Of a stretch of 64,000 bases of DNA, positions 34,701 to 48,458 are shown piece after piece. This DNA is from Lucifuga dentata. Lineage: Eukaryota; Chordata; Actinopteri; Ophidiiformes; Bythitidae. The position numbers and the translations under genes are program-made. The notes under the pieces are model-generated. The model saw only the letters and a program-made list of their open reading frames with translations, was not told where the DNA came from and did not search any database. Every line of letters begins with the position of its first letter. Within the stretch, counting starts at the first letter, position 1. The stretch spans positions 27,632-91,631 of the forward strand of contig VXCM01000141.1 of the NCBI GenBank assembly GCA_014773175.1, read 5' to 3'.

Positions 34701-36130
34701 CACCACTTTCAGACCAATATAAGCAAGAAAAGTGCTGAGCTGGTAAAATGTTTCATTCAGTGTTTAGCAGGAAAACAAACCAACTCATTAAATCTGAGCT
34801 CTCATCCTATGATGTGCTCCATCTATCCTTTTGTTTCAGTGAGTCTGAAAAACAGGCTCTCTGCTACATATCCAAAGGAAACTTCATTCTTTGACGTATC
34901 CATTAAAATGCAGCGGTGCACCACAGCTAATAAAAGGAGACAGAGGACAACAGCATGACCACCTAACAGCATCATAAAGTTAGTGAAGGGAACATAAATA
35001 ATGGAACACTCATTTTCGTATAGCTGCTAGTGCTCTCTCTCTCTGTAGCTCAAGTTTCTGCCAGGTAGCATGGAAATCAGTTTGGAATATTGCTACAGAC
35101 TCAGAAGGAAAATGTATGAATGCAAGGCCGCTGACGATATATATTAGGTGCATTGGAGCTGTAAAGTAGTTCTGTCAGAAGGAAAGATAAAGTAGAGGAC
35201 CAACAGGTAAGGAAATGTGGGAATGGACTACAGTAATGGCATAATGCAGGCTGGTTTCACCCTAAGAGACCTGCAGACTGATGGTATACAGTTTGTGAAG
35301 TTAGATTTCAGCAGTTGGTATTTCTAGCAGTTTACTTTACCCAAGTCAAACAGACAGCTTATGTATGGCTTTTTTAATTCTTATTTTATTTTTTATAAGA
35401 ATTTAAGAATCAAAATAATAAACAAAACTGTTGATCAGTTCAAACGACTGCACCTGGTATGAAAATTAGACGATTCAACACCAGGGTGCACATCACCTGT
35501 CGGTAGGTCTACTTCAGTAAAGTGCAGTGCATTCTGGCTTCCTAAAATACTACATGAGGTATGACAGTGTTCTATCAAACTGCCCTTTTCCTTTACTTCC
35601 CTCAACTATTCAGCCAGCAAAGTAACCAGACACTGCAGGGACCAGCATGCTCCTTCACTGTGGTCTCAACCCCAGCACACTTCACCACAAAAGCAGCATA
35701 CACAGCATGCCCATCTGCAACCTCCAGCATTGATCCAACCCAATCATACCACTCCACTACATTAGTCCCAGGGAGGCCCCTTGGAACACCGCCACATCCT
35801 TAGTCGATGGATAAGTCGAAACTACTGCTTTCAAACCTTCTACAAAACAACCACTTAAAACATTCAACTCCAGCCTCCAGACTTTCAGGTCAGACAGACA
35901 CATGCCCATGTCGCAGATAGGAGATCGCAATATCCAGTTGTGAACATCATACTAGTATAAGGTCACATCAACCCATTTCTAGCTTCTGTTAAAATGACTT
36001 CTCTCTTAATGCTACTACTGCCAAACACACACACACACAGGCACACACACACTGCATGCATGACTGCTTTGATCCTTAAACAACTGCTAAGACTGATGTA
36101 AGTGCCACTAAAGGCAGCAAGGAAAGTAGT
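28712..36130. other. Unassigned AT-rich DNA, 7.4 kb
   Basis: This is the longest stretch without an assigned element. It holds a T-run at 29331-29343, and Ser/Cys-rich chance frames. A Cys/His-rich frame at 31658-31908 is discussed under findings. No splice-supported exon, RNA gene or element ends could be identified. Confidence 0.45.
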
Positions 36131-36337
36131 TTGCAGTTGTGTGTGAGTGTCTGTGGGATACTTCCCCCACTGAGGACTAACACTGTCACAGCGATGGAAG
36201 AACGAGCTTCGTCAGAGAGGCAGGACTGTCTCGTGGATCATGCTGCATTGAAGAAACTTAAAGCCAGCATCAATCTGGCTTGTGTGAGAAAGAGGCAGGG
36301 GTGCAATTACATAGAGATGGACGCCATTGCTCAGTGA
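36131..36337 (+). other. Short open frame of natural-looking composition, candidate only
   Basis: A 68-codon frame, or 47 codons from the inner ATG at 36194, encodes a charged, non-repetitive peptide starting MEERASSERQDCLVDHAA and containing ALKKLKASINLACVRKRQG. The local sequence is more GC-rich than its neighbours and the frame ends at a 'tca|gtgaga' that fits a splice donor. I recognise no family and see no acceptor, promoter or neighbouring exon. It may be chance. Confidence 0.2.
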
Positions 36338-36345
36338 GAGAGAGA

Positions 36346-36391
<46 letters not shown>
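36335..36391. repeat. (GA)n microsatellite
   Basis: About 57 bases of GA interrupted once by 'ca'. Simple-sequence frames on both strands come from it. Confidence 0.95.
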
Positions 36392-36394
<3 letters not shown>

Positions 36395-39300
36395 GAATCC
36401 ATTTACCACAGAGAAAAAGAGACTCCTCTCACTTTTTGTCCCTTTGTCTGTAAACATGTCCCTTTGCCAGGACACTCCACATGCTCCAACACTCTATTGT
36501 TATGGCCTCATTTCTTTCAGGACACCTCTATCCTCTTATTAATGGCTACCTGCCGTCCACTCTTTAATATAGTCTGTCTATTCTGAAGGTCAGTTACAGC
36601 CTGACACAGACTTAGAGGAGAAAGAACCTCACTGAAATATCCTGATTCACACACGGAGGAAGAAAAACTCAAATCAATTTTTAAATTGGGTCTAGATTGG
36701 ACATGCCAAATCAATTTAATTGAATTTGAGGCTAATGACCAATGAGCAATACTCATGAAACATGTTAACTCCCTGGATGCTGGATGATCATTTTGATGCT
36801 CTGATTCATACCGTAGTACACCATTCATTACAATTTATGATTTTAATAAGTGTGCCTGGGTGCTAATGTGTTCTAGGTCAAAAAAAGAAAAAAGAAAAGA
36901 AAAGAAAAAACCCAAATAGATCACTCTTTTATGTCTGAGAGAGCTATAAAGAGATGTACAAGCTCATGTACAGTGTGAATGAATTACGCAAAGTGTGTAG
37001 AAAAGTGTTTAAAGGACAGAGTCCAGTCCTTAATCTTTGTGAATAAATTAAAAGGCTGTAATCTGAGATAGATGTGTTTGCACTCTGAGTTTTGGAATTT
37101 ACAGTACATACAGTTGTACAATGAAACGGTTGATTAAACTGACATCAACTGTTGTTTTTTCTCACAATAAGAATGGTGTAAACAGGGAATTATTTTAATG
37201 GCTGTTTGAATACTCCTGTTGCTTACCCTGATGGATTCTTATAAAGTGTGACTGTCTCGTGATGTCACAGTGTCCTCAATTATCAGCAATAACATTATGG
37301 TAAAATGCTCTTAAAATGTCAGTAGAAATGATGGCCAAATGAGATCCACTTTATTTTTCATTGATGACATTCTCTTCCTTGTTTTGATCTATCAAGAAAA
37401 TTTGATGACATAACTCCAAAAAAAAAAAAAAATTGCTAAACTGCTCAAATTACACAACAATCTTTGCTGTAATTTTATGTCTTGATGACACAGTCTACAC
37501 ACCTGAACAGAGACAAGCATAAATTCCAAATCTCTTACCTGGTAGGATACAACCTACGTCTGAAATCTGTATTCATGAAACCAGGAAACCTTATGTAAGA
37601 ACTGAAAACATGCACATGAATTCACTGTGATTTTGCCAATATGTTCAAGTAGAGCATGCATTATTTTATACAGAAAGAAGAAGAAAAAGAGGAGGAAAGT
37701 CAGTATGTGAATGTGCGTTTTTTTTTTCCCCCACTTCATCTTCTCTGTGAAGTTCCCTGTGAGTTTGTTATTATGCAGATCAATACATCTCTCAGTGACA
37801 GCGACATCTGTCAGCACACTGCTTAACACAGTGGAGAAACTTAACTTGTAGGAATTGCAAACACTATAAATAGCACCAGAACACTGTTTATGTGTTTGTT
37901 TCAGAGCAATAGATAGACAATGGACACAGAGAGGGACAGAGAGAGGGAGGGAGAGAGACACAGAGAGAGATCATTTGCCCTTATTCACCTGAGAAACTTT
38001 GTAGCTCACGGACAATGTGTCTCAAAGGGAATGGAAGGCTGATTTTAAAAGATGACTTGTCTGGGTTTCAAAACATTCACATCTAAACAGAGCAATACAA
38101 AATGGCTCCAGCGCTAATCTAACTGTCACCACATAGCATTTTGGATTGACTCATTCAATTTGATTGAGAGAAAAAGCTAAAGCCCTTTTCTTCGTGCAAA
38201 ATGGGTCACTGATGGAAGCCTGGAAATCTTGAAGATAATGTCTGAATGGCAGTATTAACAAATATTGCTGAATGGAACCCATTATTCTTTCTTGTCTACT
38301 CTTTCATTTCTCCCCCTCTCAGCCAACATCTTGCTAGGTCTCTATTATTTCAATTAAATCACTTTAACATCTATAATGAAATTCCCTCCTTTGGTTCGTA
38401 CCAAAGCATATGAAAATAACAGAATCACGTACCTAATGGTGCAACTTACCATGTTCATCAGTTGTTTTAGTCCTTTGGCTGATGTCACTCTATTCTGTAT
38501 TTGTGCAACCATGCAAGTACTAGTGCTAATTGACATGATTATTTAAAACATAATACGTAGTAATACAATTTACACAACTGGAATTGGTACATTTTACAAA
38601 TGCACCAAATGTACTGATTTTACAAATTACTGAAGCAAACATCTGAAAATAGCATACACACACACACACACACGGCTGGTGCATAGCATGATCTTACTTG
38701 TTTGAAATCTTAATACTTTAAAAAAAAAGTCTAAGTGTCACATGGGGTTATATAATTTTAAGAATGCAAGTAGATGAGGCACATCTTGAGGATCACTACA
38801 CCAGTAATCTCATTTTGAGATGAAAAAAGTTGACTGTTCCCTTTGAGACATATTGTCCATGAGCTGAAAGTTTCTCAGGTGAATGAAGGCAAATAAGCTA
38901 GCACATTTTCTTGATAAAGATATCAACGGTAATATGAACCAAATGTTTAGAAACACATACTGTATGAAGTATCAGTATGGAAGAGAGGAAGTACACTTGA
39001 AAGAAGGTGAAGCATCAAATCCCAGAGTTAAGCCTCTGCCTTCTGTCTACCTGAGGATCCTCTCTACACTTGGATCAGCATGATCAATGAGATCCTGCTG
39101 GTAAACACAATAACACAGACAACCAAACCATCTACTTCCCAGTGCCTACTTAGCTGACAATATGGTTTGACTTCTCTCTGAGCTGTGATGGTTCAGGTGT
39201 CACACATCCAAATCTATATAAGTTATCAAAAAAAACCAAAAATCTGTGCAATGCTGAAATATGTCGTTAGCCTGTACTAGGGCCACTAGGGTTTCAAATC

Positions 39301-40049
39301 ATTTCGCTCATGAAAATGATCTGACATGACTTTGTTCTTACTGGATACAAATACAGCAGGCCTGGAAATAGCTGTTATATGGGAACTAGTCTTGCTTACT
39401 ATTCCTGATTAGCCACATCACTCTTCTCACATTTTTATATAGATAAATTTGTCTCAATCCCTCCATTAAAATCCAAAGCATTCACACTGTCCACTTAGTT
39501 AAAATCTGGAAGTGACAGGCCTACAATGTGGTAGTATGATTGTTTTTTCTGAACCTAAGTGAGAAAAGGAACCAAGGAACCACACTATAATCTATGTGTT
39601 TCAGATCCAATCGAGCGATGTGATGTGATGTGTATAGAGTTAGAAAGCAATCCATACTCAGAATAATATTCATTTGTTCATGTCCTGACAAGATCATTAG
39701 TGGCAATTTTACATTATTATTCATGAGTAGCTGAGGATTGGGGAAGAACAAAAGAGATAAAATGTCTCATTGATGAATTAGCAGAGGAAAACATTCAAGC
39801 CTAACCGAGGGGCCACACACAGAAATACACATCACTATACAAGTTTCCTTACAGGCAACAAAATGGGCACAAACCTCTTTTTTCCTGGAAACAGTGTAAG
39901 TACCTCATCTACACATTAATCAAAGTATTATGCAATTGTTCCTCATATCAGAAGAACAGCAAGTACATGCAAGGTTAGAGGGAGCATGACAATCATAGTC
40001 TGCTTTAGATTTTAAGCAAATCCTGGCTGACTTCATTCAATCGACTAAG
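36392..40049. other. Unassigned AT-rich DNA
   Basis: A-rich (aaaag)n patch at about 36883-36910, the AC repeat listed separately, and no recognised gene or element. Confidence 0.45.
38655..38673. repeat. (AC)n microsatellite
   Basis: A pure AC run of about 9 units. Confidence 0.9.
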
Positions 40050-40610
40050 CCTAAAGGTGCTTTCATATGATAAGCGATATTTGTGATGCGGAAAGCGATC
40101 TGCGCATTGCTCACCTAGCTACATTCCCGACACCCTGCGCCTTAGTCAGCACATGAAACAGAGTTCCCAAGAAGTGCTGCTCTGGGTACACACAATCATT
40201 ACAGCCATCAACTAACATACATTAGCAGCTAAGCCAGCTTTAGTTTCAGATATAGCTAACCTGATATGTAAACTATGATTGTAGTTTATATACCTGTTTA
40301 CAAACCTGGTAGCCCTGACTGACAGTTCACATTTCGCCAAGCAAGCTTTCCTTCCCAGATCATGACACAGTTTTAAAGTTGTGTTGTACAACTCGAGAAA
40401 TTGCTCAACGCAGAGTATGAGTTTCTCCTCCATTGTGTCGCTTCTGCGACCTCACACACAGCTATTTTTTCATTGGTTGCATGTCAGAAAGGTCAGCAGC
40501 GGATGGGTCAAAGTTGAATTTGCTTGAACTTTGAGCACAACGCCAAAACGGAAAATACAAGGCGGTGCTCGTTGCTCAAGGTGGCACGCCACAAGGTTGG
40601 GAGTCACTGC
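40050..40610 (-). mobile_element. PIF/Harbinger-derived non-autonomous piece
   Basis: The segment carries a broken MADF first exon on the minus strand (see 40308-40433), preceded on that strand by a 'tgacatgcaaccaatgaaaaa' leader and a GC-richer, CpG-containing block (about 40540-40600) like the 5' ends of fish Harbinger elements. The opposite edge (about 40055-40110, aaaggtgctttcatatg and several cgat/gcg steps) has similar composition. The nuclease gene is absent. I could not pair the terminal repeats or find the 3-bp duplication, so the limits are approximate. Confidence 0.45.
40308..40433 (-). pseudogene. Harbinger MADF/Myb-like DNA-binding protein, exon 1, frameshifted
   Basis: From the ATG at 40433 (minus) the frame reads MEEKLILCVEQFLELYNTT, then LKLCHDLGRKA, matching the MADF pattern L-I-x2-V-x5-L-Y-(N/D)-x3-L-K-x3-D-x4-K-A. 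The expected 'AW' and following helix are recovered one frame over (WRNVNCQSGLP), ending at a CCAG|GTTTGT that looks like the exon 1 donor. In live elements this second protein helps the Harbinger transposase to bind DNA and enter the nucleus. Here the frameshift between Ala and Trp breaks it and later exons are missing. The minus frame after the break, down to 40212, is read-through of no meaning. Confidence 0.55.
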
Positions 40611-41211
40611 TGAACTCCCATTACACAATAATGGAATGCTCCTCCTCCTCTTCTTCTTTTCCTTTCGGCTTTCCCTCATAATGGAATGCTCCATTGGCTG
40701 CTTATTATGTGAAATCCCCCTAAAGCTACCATTCCTCTCGTTTATCCACAGGGAAATTAATCACTCATCACCTGCTGTCTGTTTTCTTATCTATTAGCTG
40801 TACATGCACTGCTTCAGCACTGATCACAACATCCAACCACTGCCTTCCTATCACCACCAGCATCAAGATTGGGTTGGTTATGTTGCTCACCAATTGTGAG
40901 GCTCATTTATTTGATTCCAAATAAAATCTGAGCCAAAAAAAAAAGTCATTTATCATCAGTCTTTTCCTGAGAGAAATATAAAATCTTGGAGATATTTCAG
41001 AGTCTGCATGCACTGCCTAGACATCTATTACTGCTGCTGTAGTCTGCGCGTGTTTGGTTTGTCGGATGTGAGCCATTACAGCAGCTGGTGCTTTCACATC
41101 CAGGAACTTCCCGTTCTAAATCTGCTGACCTGAGAAGGGATCAGCCAAGTTCTGATAAATGGATTTCCACTCCTCTTAGAAGGAAATCACACTTGCAGGA
41201 TGTGGCTAAAC

Positions 41212-41251
41212 AAAAAAAAAAAAAAAAACNAAAAAAAAAAAAAAAAAAAAA
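41212..41251. repeat. Poly(A) run split by an N
   Basis: A17, C, N at 41230, A21. Confidence 0.95.
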
Positions 41252-41550
41252 CGGCCATTCAAGCATAATTTCTTTCTGCATCAAAAACTTCAGTCACTGA
41301 TTAACCCATTAACAGAAGAGAAACTTGCCATGATTGTTGGCGTGTGGCAAATCTTTGAAGCACATCGAAAGTATCCTTGCATTTTCACTGGGCCAATAAT
41401 CAATTTTAATAAGTTGTCTCAGACGGTAAAAATCTATAGTGATAATGCCATAGACTACTGGGGTAACATTCCACAGGTTACCATGGTAATCAACTTAAGC
41501 AGAAGTAAGAAATTAAGCCTCTAAGCAGCACAATATCTGAATTGATTTTG

Positions 41551-41575
41551 TCTCTCTCTCTCTCTCTCTCTCTCT
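41551..41575. repeat. (TC)n microsatellite
   Basis: A pure TC run of about 12 units. Confidence 0.95.
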
Positions 41576-42273
41576 GTTTTTTAAACTATCTGAGGAAGAG
41601 CCATGGGTCATTTGGGCTGAGAGGGAGTGTCTTGTCTCAGTCTGAATGGTTGGGTGGTGGAGGCGCTGGTGCATTTCAGGGACAGAGAGAAACATTGCCC
41701 TCATCAATCTAATGCCTCTACTCCTGAGGTAATCATTTCCACAGAGCGACATGGCATCTCATTAGGTTGATTCGCTCTCACTGCCAGTCACCCTCAGACA
41801 CCTTCACACAAAACTCTTTGTGGAGGAACACACACTCACAATATTAAACAATGTGACAGGCTCTGTAGAAAGCCAATGTAGGCGGCATCTATATTAGCAT
41901 TCTCAGTCAAGTGTTATTTTCTATTCCCAGGCAGTATTGGCTTTCAAATTTGAAGTTTTTTTTTCTGAGACATCACAAGACAATTACAACATGACCTCTC
42001 AGTTTACTATGTCAAATAAGATTGCCTACTGACTTGTAACATTTTTATACCCTATCGACGGTTTTCAAGAAAAGAAATGATACATGCCACAGAATACCTT
42101 AGTTTCATATGTTATTGTTAGTGTCAACACACCCTTTACCCGTGTATGAATGTATCATTTGGTTTAAAAAAGGCTACGACCTCCCTACCTCCTGAGGAGA
42201 AACCATAGCCATGGGGTGGACTATATAAACCTTAATATGACCCAAGATACAGCCTTAATGCACCGTATGTATG

Positions 42274-42274
<1 letters not shown>

Positions 42275-42303
<29 letters not shown>
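42275..42303. repeat. (CA)n microsatellite
   Basis: A pure CA run of about 14 units. Confidence 0.95.
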
Positions 42304-42304
<1 letters not shown>

Positions 42305-45300
42305 GCATACTATCTTCACCAACCCCTGACCCTCTCTCCAGCAGCTTGTGAAAACAAATTTGAAAAAGGCCATGCCATAGTGAAAAAGTGAATGGAGGCT
42401 CAAAACATAATAGCCTTTATATAGACATCCCATTTATTTCATTGATGAGGCCTAGCTATGAATGAACAGTACTCTGCTTTCAGGTGAACAACCTCATCAA
42501 ACTCCAGCCTAACTCATTTGTGTAAAGCCATATTTAAGAGTACATATCAACTAACTCCCACCAGGCAGGATTATTAAATCACGACAACATAGAAAAACAA
42601 ATGTCTGTCTATTAACAATCACGCGGAGATGAAGTTCAGTTAAAAGGAAGCAAGAGCCAAACCACATCTATTCTCATTCCTCACTTCTCCCACACTCCTC
42701 TTTCTCTCCCTAACTGCGCTTGAGGAGATAAATGAAATGAGGGTTGGCATGTTCCCTGGACATTTTAATTAGCTAGTCTTTAATTCAGCCTGACCCCTTT
42801 TCAACTTTGATCAGCCAGTGGGAGTTCTGATAAGGACCTGTCAGTCACATGGAAACACCAGGGTTATTCACAGCAAATCATCTCTTCACCATTTGCAGAT
42901 GCTCTCTACCCGAGCTGTCATGAGAGACCTGTTCATGACTTACTGCAAAGTAAAAGCACTAAGAGAAAGGGAATATGGTGAGTGAGCTGTGCTGTCATAC
43001 CACCTCTCCTTTCATTATGGTGCAGAATGTCATAGAGCTGAATACCAACACACTTTTCTATTATAAAGTGTCCACAGGCTTTTGGAGAAATAAATGTGTC
43101 ACAGTATTAGTTCCCAGTTCCAAAGGCATGCGCAGTGTTTTATGTTTATGCTTTATGAGAGCCAACTAAAATTAAAAATAAAGCAAATGACAAAAATATG
43201 AAAAAATATAAGTCTGGTAGCAGGAGTCGTAATCTGTTGTAACTTCAATCACTTCACTCTGCAACATTGTAATAAAGCATATTTCAAATCATTCCTGTCT
43301 TGTATTACATCAGACTAGGTATTTCTGTTGTACCTGTTGTCTCAAATACCCAAGGAACACAGTTACACAGATCTAAAGCAAAGTTAAAGGTAAATTTGCA
43401 TAATTGTCCCAAACAAATATATTTTACTGAGTATATTCAGAATAGGTTTGGACATACAGTGCATATATTTAGAACCATTAATATCACTGTTCATACCAAA
43501 CAGTTTCTAACCAGTAGATTCAAATGGAGTGCATTCTATTTATCAACAAGATGGTCAACACCACTGCCATCATGTGATCAGATACTCATAACCTTTTGTC
43601 CCCCATTATCATTAAATCCACCAGGCAAAGTGAACCTCTCCATCAGTCATCCTCCGCAGTGGCAGCAGCCAGTTTCTGTGTGAGTGTGACTGGTGGTCCT
43701 TCCAGCTTGTAAATGGGATGAGAGAGTGACTACAACGGTTGAAACAATACCATCCCTCACCACACACCAGTGGATCCAGCTGTCACACCCAGCCTTTTTT
43801 TACCCATCGCTGCCCTCTATTCTAGGATTGATCATATCTAGAAATGTTGCTGTGGTTTTACCCACTACGTTCTTTCATTGTGTAAAGAGTAAATGCTGTT
43901 TCTAATATCCAAAGTATCTGCCGCTCCCTTCCTGCCTCAGTTTCTCTTGTTAAATCCTCTGACAGTCTCCTATACTTCTCTTTCTTTGAATCTCCTTGCT
44001 GATTTCTTGTCTTCTCATATTCTTTTCTGCAGTGCTTCATGCCTACTGTGTTTAAATTTCCTCTCCTGCTTCCAGCCTTTCTTTTAAGTACTGTATATCT
44101 TTTATTCTTCATCTCCTTGAGACTCCTCAATCTCTACCTCTGGCAGTGTCTGATCTCAGACAGCATACCTGTAGACAACTTTTATTGCCATTCAACAGGC
44201 AGTAAGGGAGTCCATATACAGGCAGGCATGGTCATTGACTCAACTTGGAGAAATATGATTTGCAAAAACCAACAAAACCAGTGAAATATGACAGCAGATT
44301 GGTATTAGAGTTTAACAGTGAATCATTTATATACTGCCAAGATCAGATAGGAGAAGTCACAGTGCATGTTTATAAATAACAGTGATGTAAGTGGTGGAGA
44401 AGACCTTAGAGTGGTTATGTTTCATGGGCTCCCATTTCCAATTATGCACTGCTGTACCTAATAAAGATCCCCAGCAGTTAATAGTGCTGACCTAAAAAAA
44501 AAAACATTGCTGTAGTGGTAATACACATCATGTCCTGAAGAAAATTCTACTTGGTCCTCTTACAAAAAAGTGCAGTATGTGTTCCTAATACATTACATAC
44601 AATCGAGGTACCGTAATTCATAAAAATGCTTGCAAACTATACAGCACTATGCTAAATCAGCACCACTATAACTGAAGCTCATTATAACTGCTGTTGCTGA
44701 TGATAGCACATCCGTGTCCCATCAACAATGTGCTGGTGTAAGAGGAGTCCCAGATAAAAAGCTGGTGAGAAATCAGCAAGAGCTGCTACATAAGAATGGC
44801 TGATGTCAAATCAAACTTGACATGTTAAATTAGCAACGAAACTGATCTGCTTCAGAGCTTCGCATTTTAAGAGAGGAGGGACACAAATAACTCCCAACTG
44901 TTTGGCAAAAACCCAGCAACTGCTAAACAAGGAAAAAAAGATCTGGGAAAATATAGCAGAAATCTTCAATACGATATCAGAAGTGACGAGAATATCTTTA
45001 GAATGTAAGAATGGTGTAATAAAAAGCGAATCATCAGTCATTTTTTAAATACACAGTGATACAAAAATATAGCATGCTGCATCTAAACATTCCTGAATGC
45101 AAAAGACAGTACACACCCATAACTGAATGGTCTATTTAACTGGCCATCATGACAGCCTCCACTAATGCAATTCAATTTAATTTAGGTTAAGGAATATTAA
45201 TTACCGTTATCACTTCTATCTGTATTTGTATCTATATTTCAACAGTCTAGCATGTGTTCATCCTTCCAGATAACAGTAACAGCCTTATTCATTGGCTTCA

Positions 45301-46503
45301 TTAACTCTATTCCAAGTGGGTGGTTTTGTTTTTGTCCATATCAATTTGCCAAACTTAATTATTTTTTTTTCATTATTGTAAATTATGAAGGGAATATGTC
45401 AGTCTCCAGCCAGAGTTATGCAGTTACAGTATCTATGTATTTTAAACAATTTTCAAACTGGTTAAGTGTACAGCTGTGTATATTTATAACATTAAATCTT
45501 TTCAGGCGCTGCGAGAAATCATATTATTTTATAATCTGTCAATCAGAGACTATCAGTAGCAGTTACAGTCTAATTCAGTCTGAGCTCCTTTCATAAGCTG
45601 TATTTCAGTTACCAAGTCTGCTTCTTAACTCTTTCTAAACCCTTAGATCCCTCTACGCTCTTCTTTCTGTGTATATTCAATGTACTACACAGTGAGGGTT
45701 TACAGTGTGGAATCAAGTATTACCGCTTTTCCTCCGTTTCTGCTTCTTTCTCTTGCCTTTAATTTCATTCCCCAGTAGTGCTGTCAGGAAAGTGGAAGGA
45801 CCTGTCTACCACATGGTGCAGACAGGAGAAATTTATTTTCTGCTATTTCATCAAAAGTCACATGGAATCTTCACAACTGGCCACATAAATATTGAGAACC
45901 AGCTATTTAAACAACTCTGATCAAACAAGAGTCAATCAAACAGAAATAAAGTACACAAAGAGAAAATGTTTGCGTGCATGTGGGGGTGAACTAGTTTTAG
46001 ATAACAGCAAAGCAGCGCTGGAGTTGAAAGCTTTGCGATGACGTTAGCTTGTCTGATAAACGTCTGATAAAAGTCAATGAGGATTATTATAGCTTTTTCC
46101 ATCATATAGAAGTATTAAAGAACCAGCAGGGGTAGTAATTCATTTTTAATCCCTTTAAAACGATTTTACACTCTGACCTTTCCCCTTTAAATTTACTTCT
46201 CTTCAATTCATTTTTCATTTTACCCGAGCTTTTGAGAACTATTTTGCTGTTACATATAAATTTGGTTGGGGTGGAGAGTTTGGCACACAAAGCAAAGGAC
46301 TCTGACACCAGTTTGCATCACATCACCCCAACTCCACAGGAAATGAACATCCATTTTTCATTTAAGTGTAACCACAATCTTTAACTGTAACCATACCTTT
46401 ACCTTTAAGTTGCTATGGACCCAATCCTAACCACTGGACAACAAGCAAGTGCAGCTTAAAGAGTAACTTAACTTCTCTGTTTTAGCTTGACAACATCTCC
46501 TTC

Positions 46504-46510
<7 letters not shown>

Positions 46511-46535
<25 letters not shown>
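46511..46535. repeat. Poly(A), 25 bases
   Basis: An uninterrupted A25 run without an N. Confidence 0.95.
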
Positions 46536-48403
46536 TGCTTTCAAAGCCTGAAAACAAGGGGCTTGACAACTACATCTTACCCTAGACATTGACAGTATGG
46601 CTCAAGAGCCGCACAGACTCGTACAGAACGCAGCTGTATGCTGCTGAAACACAATAACACAGATCATTTCATTTTTACAAGGTGTAAAAGATTAGACTAT
46701 AAAGTTTATAACATTTCACAATCTAGCAACATGATGTCTTTTTTTAAAGCGCTTGTCATGCAATCATTTGCTAATTGATTGACTTGTGAATGAAGAACCT
46801 GCTTCTTAATGATGTCTGTTCATAATAACGAATAAAACATCTCACAAGAAAACTTCACATTCCATTACCAACTTCAGAAAAATCAGCATAGCTTTACTTT
46901 GTCTGCACATACAGACTTTAATTTGGCAGCGCTGTATACCAACCTGTTTTCTGCAGTGATTTTTATATCAGAATCCTAAAAAATATGTGTTTTCCTTAAA
47001 CAAGTAAAAACATCTGCTGGTAGGGTGAAATTCACCTGCCTCTAACTCAAACCAGCATATTTAAGAATCTTCTACAAATTAATGACAGTATGTTGAAACA
47101 GAAACAAGAATAGGTTTGATTGATAAAACCCAGAAAAATGATTCTAGAAATTCTTGATATTGATTTGTACTGAAAAAAGATAAAATAATATCCCTCCACT
47201 AGCAGGTTTTGTGCATGTTTTACAAATTGAAGAGTTTCAATTCTCAAAAACGGATAAACTAACTCCAATGTGTCTCTAGTGTATGCTGGTGTCTATATTG
47301 TATGCTGGTGACCTACTAGCTTTACTTGCATTCGTCATTTATGCAGTTACAATGCTGAAATTTTGCTCCATTTCCCAATTTCTCCCTTAATGACAGCTAC
47401 TTGGTGATAGTTCCAGAAATATCTCACATTGTTCTGCATTTCCTTTAAACAGAGTAACTAGTAACAGCAGGAAGTAAAATGGCATTCAGGCTGGATCTGT
47501 GGCATGGTCTGCTCAGCCATCCCAAACAAGTTCTCCTAAGCCCTACAGTAGAGCCATCTGCCAAAGTCCTTGTTCCTGTCTGCCTCAGTAATCTACTAGT
47601 GAACAGACAAACATCAGTGGGCCTTATCTCTATTTCTCAGCAGCAATGAGGGAAGAAGGCAGGAGAGATGCAGGAGGCCCAGCGGCATCACAGACTGAGG
47701 CAGAATCATGAGTTCAGTCACCATGTCAATGCAAACACAAGGCAATGCACACATATGATGAACTCACACAGAAGCACACACACAAAACCTCAAAAAACTT
47801 ACTCTTCTCTAACCACACACACACATACACACAGTCTAAGCAGGTAAAGTAGAATTTGTTATAAGGAGTGGCTAGAGAATCAGTGATATGGTAAACAGCA
47901 AACTGAAGATATTTTTCATGAACCAATACCAATCCGCATTTCCAGTAGGGATGAGCAGAATAAATCACCCACTGGCAATGCTGAACGTTGTGGCTGAAAC
48001 ATACTGAGGGGTTATAATACACCATCTGCACCAAAATGATATTCAATGCTCGCATATCATGCAACATTGCGCATGTGGGCAATGAAACTGAAACCATCTC
48101 CTCAAACACTTCCCTTTAGCCAAAGTCAGTAAAAAGTCAAATTCTGTCAGCAGCAGATTTTACAGGAAACTGGTGCCTCAGAGAAATTCAATGTCTTTAC
48201 AGAAAACTGTGTGTTCTTGCATTTGTATTCACAGTGCACTGAAACTGCCTTTGGGGCTATGGGGTGGCTTAAAAATATGAAAAGCTTGTTATCCTGCATA
48301 TGAATGTGAATTAGGTTTTTCTGTTGCTGACACACTAAAGAAAATGTAATGTGATATAGGCTAAATAAGTGATCTTTTCAGAAATGTGTGAGAAGTAAAT
48401 ATA

Positions 48404-48424
48404 TGTGTGTGTGTGTGTGTGTGT
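48404..48424. repeat. (TG)n microsatellite
   Basis: A pure TG run of about 10 units followed by imperfect TATG/TGTG; it lies about 35 bp upstream of a SINE. Confidence 0.9.
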
Positions 48425-48458
48425 ATGTGTGTATGTATCTGATGCAAGATGCAAAGGG

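Larger units (their letters stand above)
40611..48403. other. Unassigned AT-rich DNA, 7.8 kb
   Basis: Simple repeats listed separately; a pyrimidine-rich stretch at about 43900-44130; a CA-rich patch at about 47757-47832. A 114-codon plus frame at 45252-45596 is Phe/Ser/Ile-rich and looks like chance in AT-rich DNA. No gene or element end could be supported. Confidence 0.45.

Noticed and set aside
36212..36542. Frames on both strands with Ser-Leu or Arg-Glu repeats
   Set aside because: They are translations of the (GA)n microsatellite at 36335-36391.
37554..37961. 135-codon minus-strand frame
   Set aside because: Phe-run and low-complexity ends, no domain, no splice or promoter context; consistent with a chance frame.
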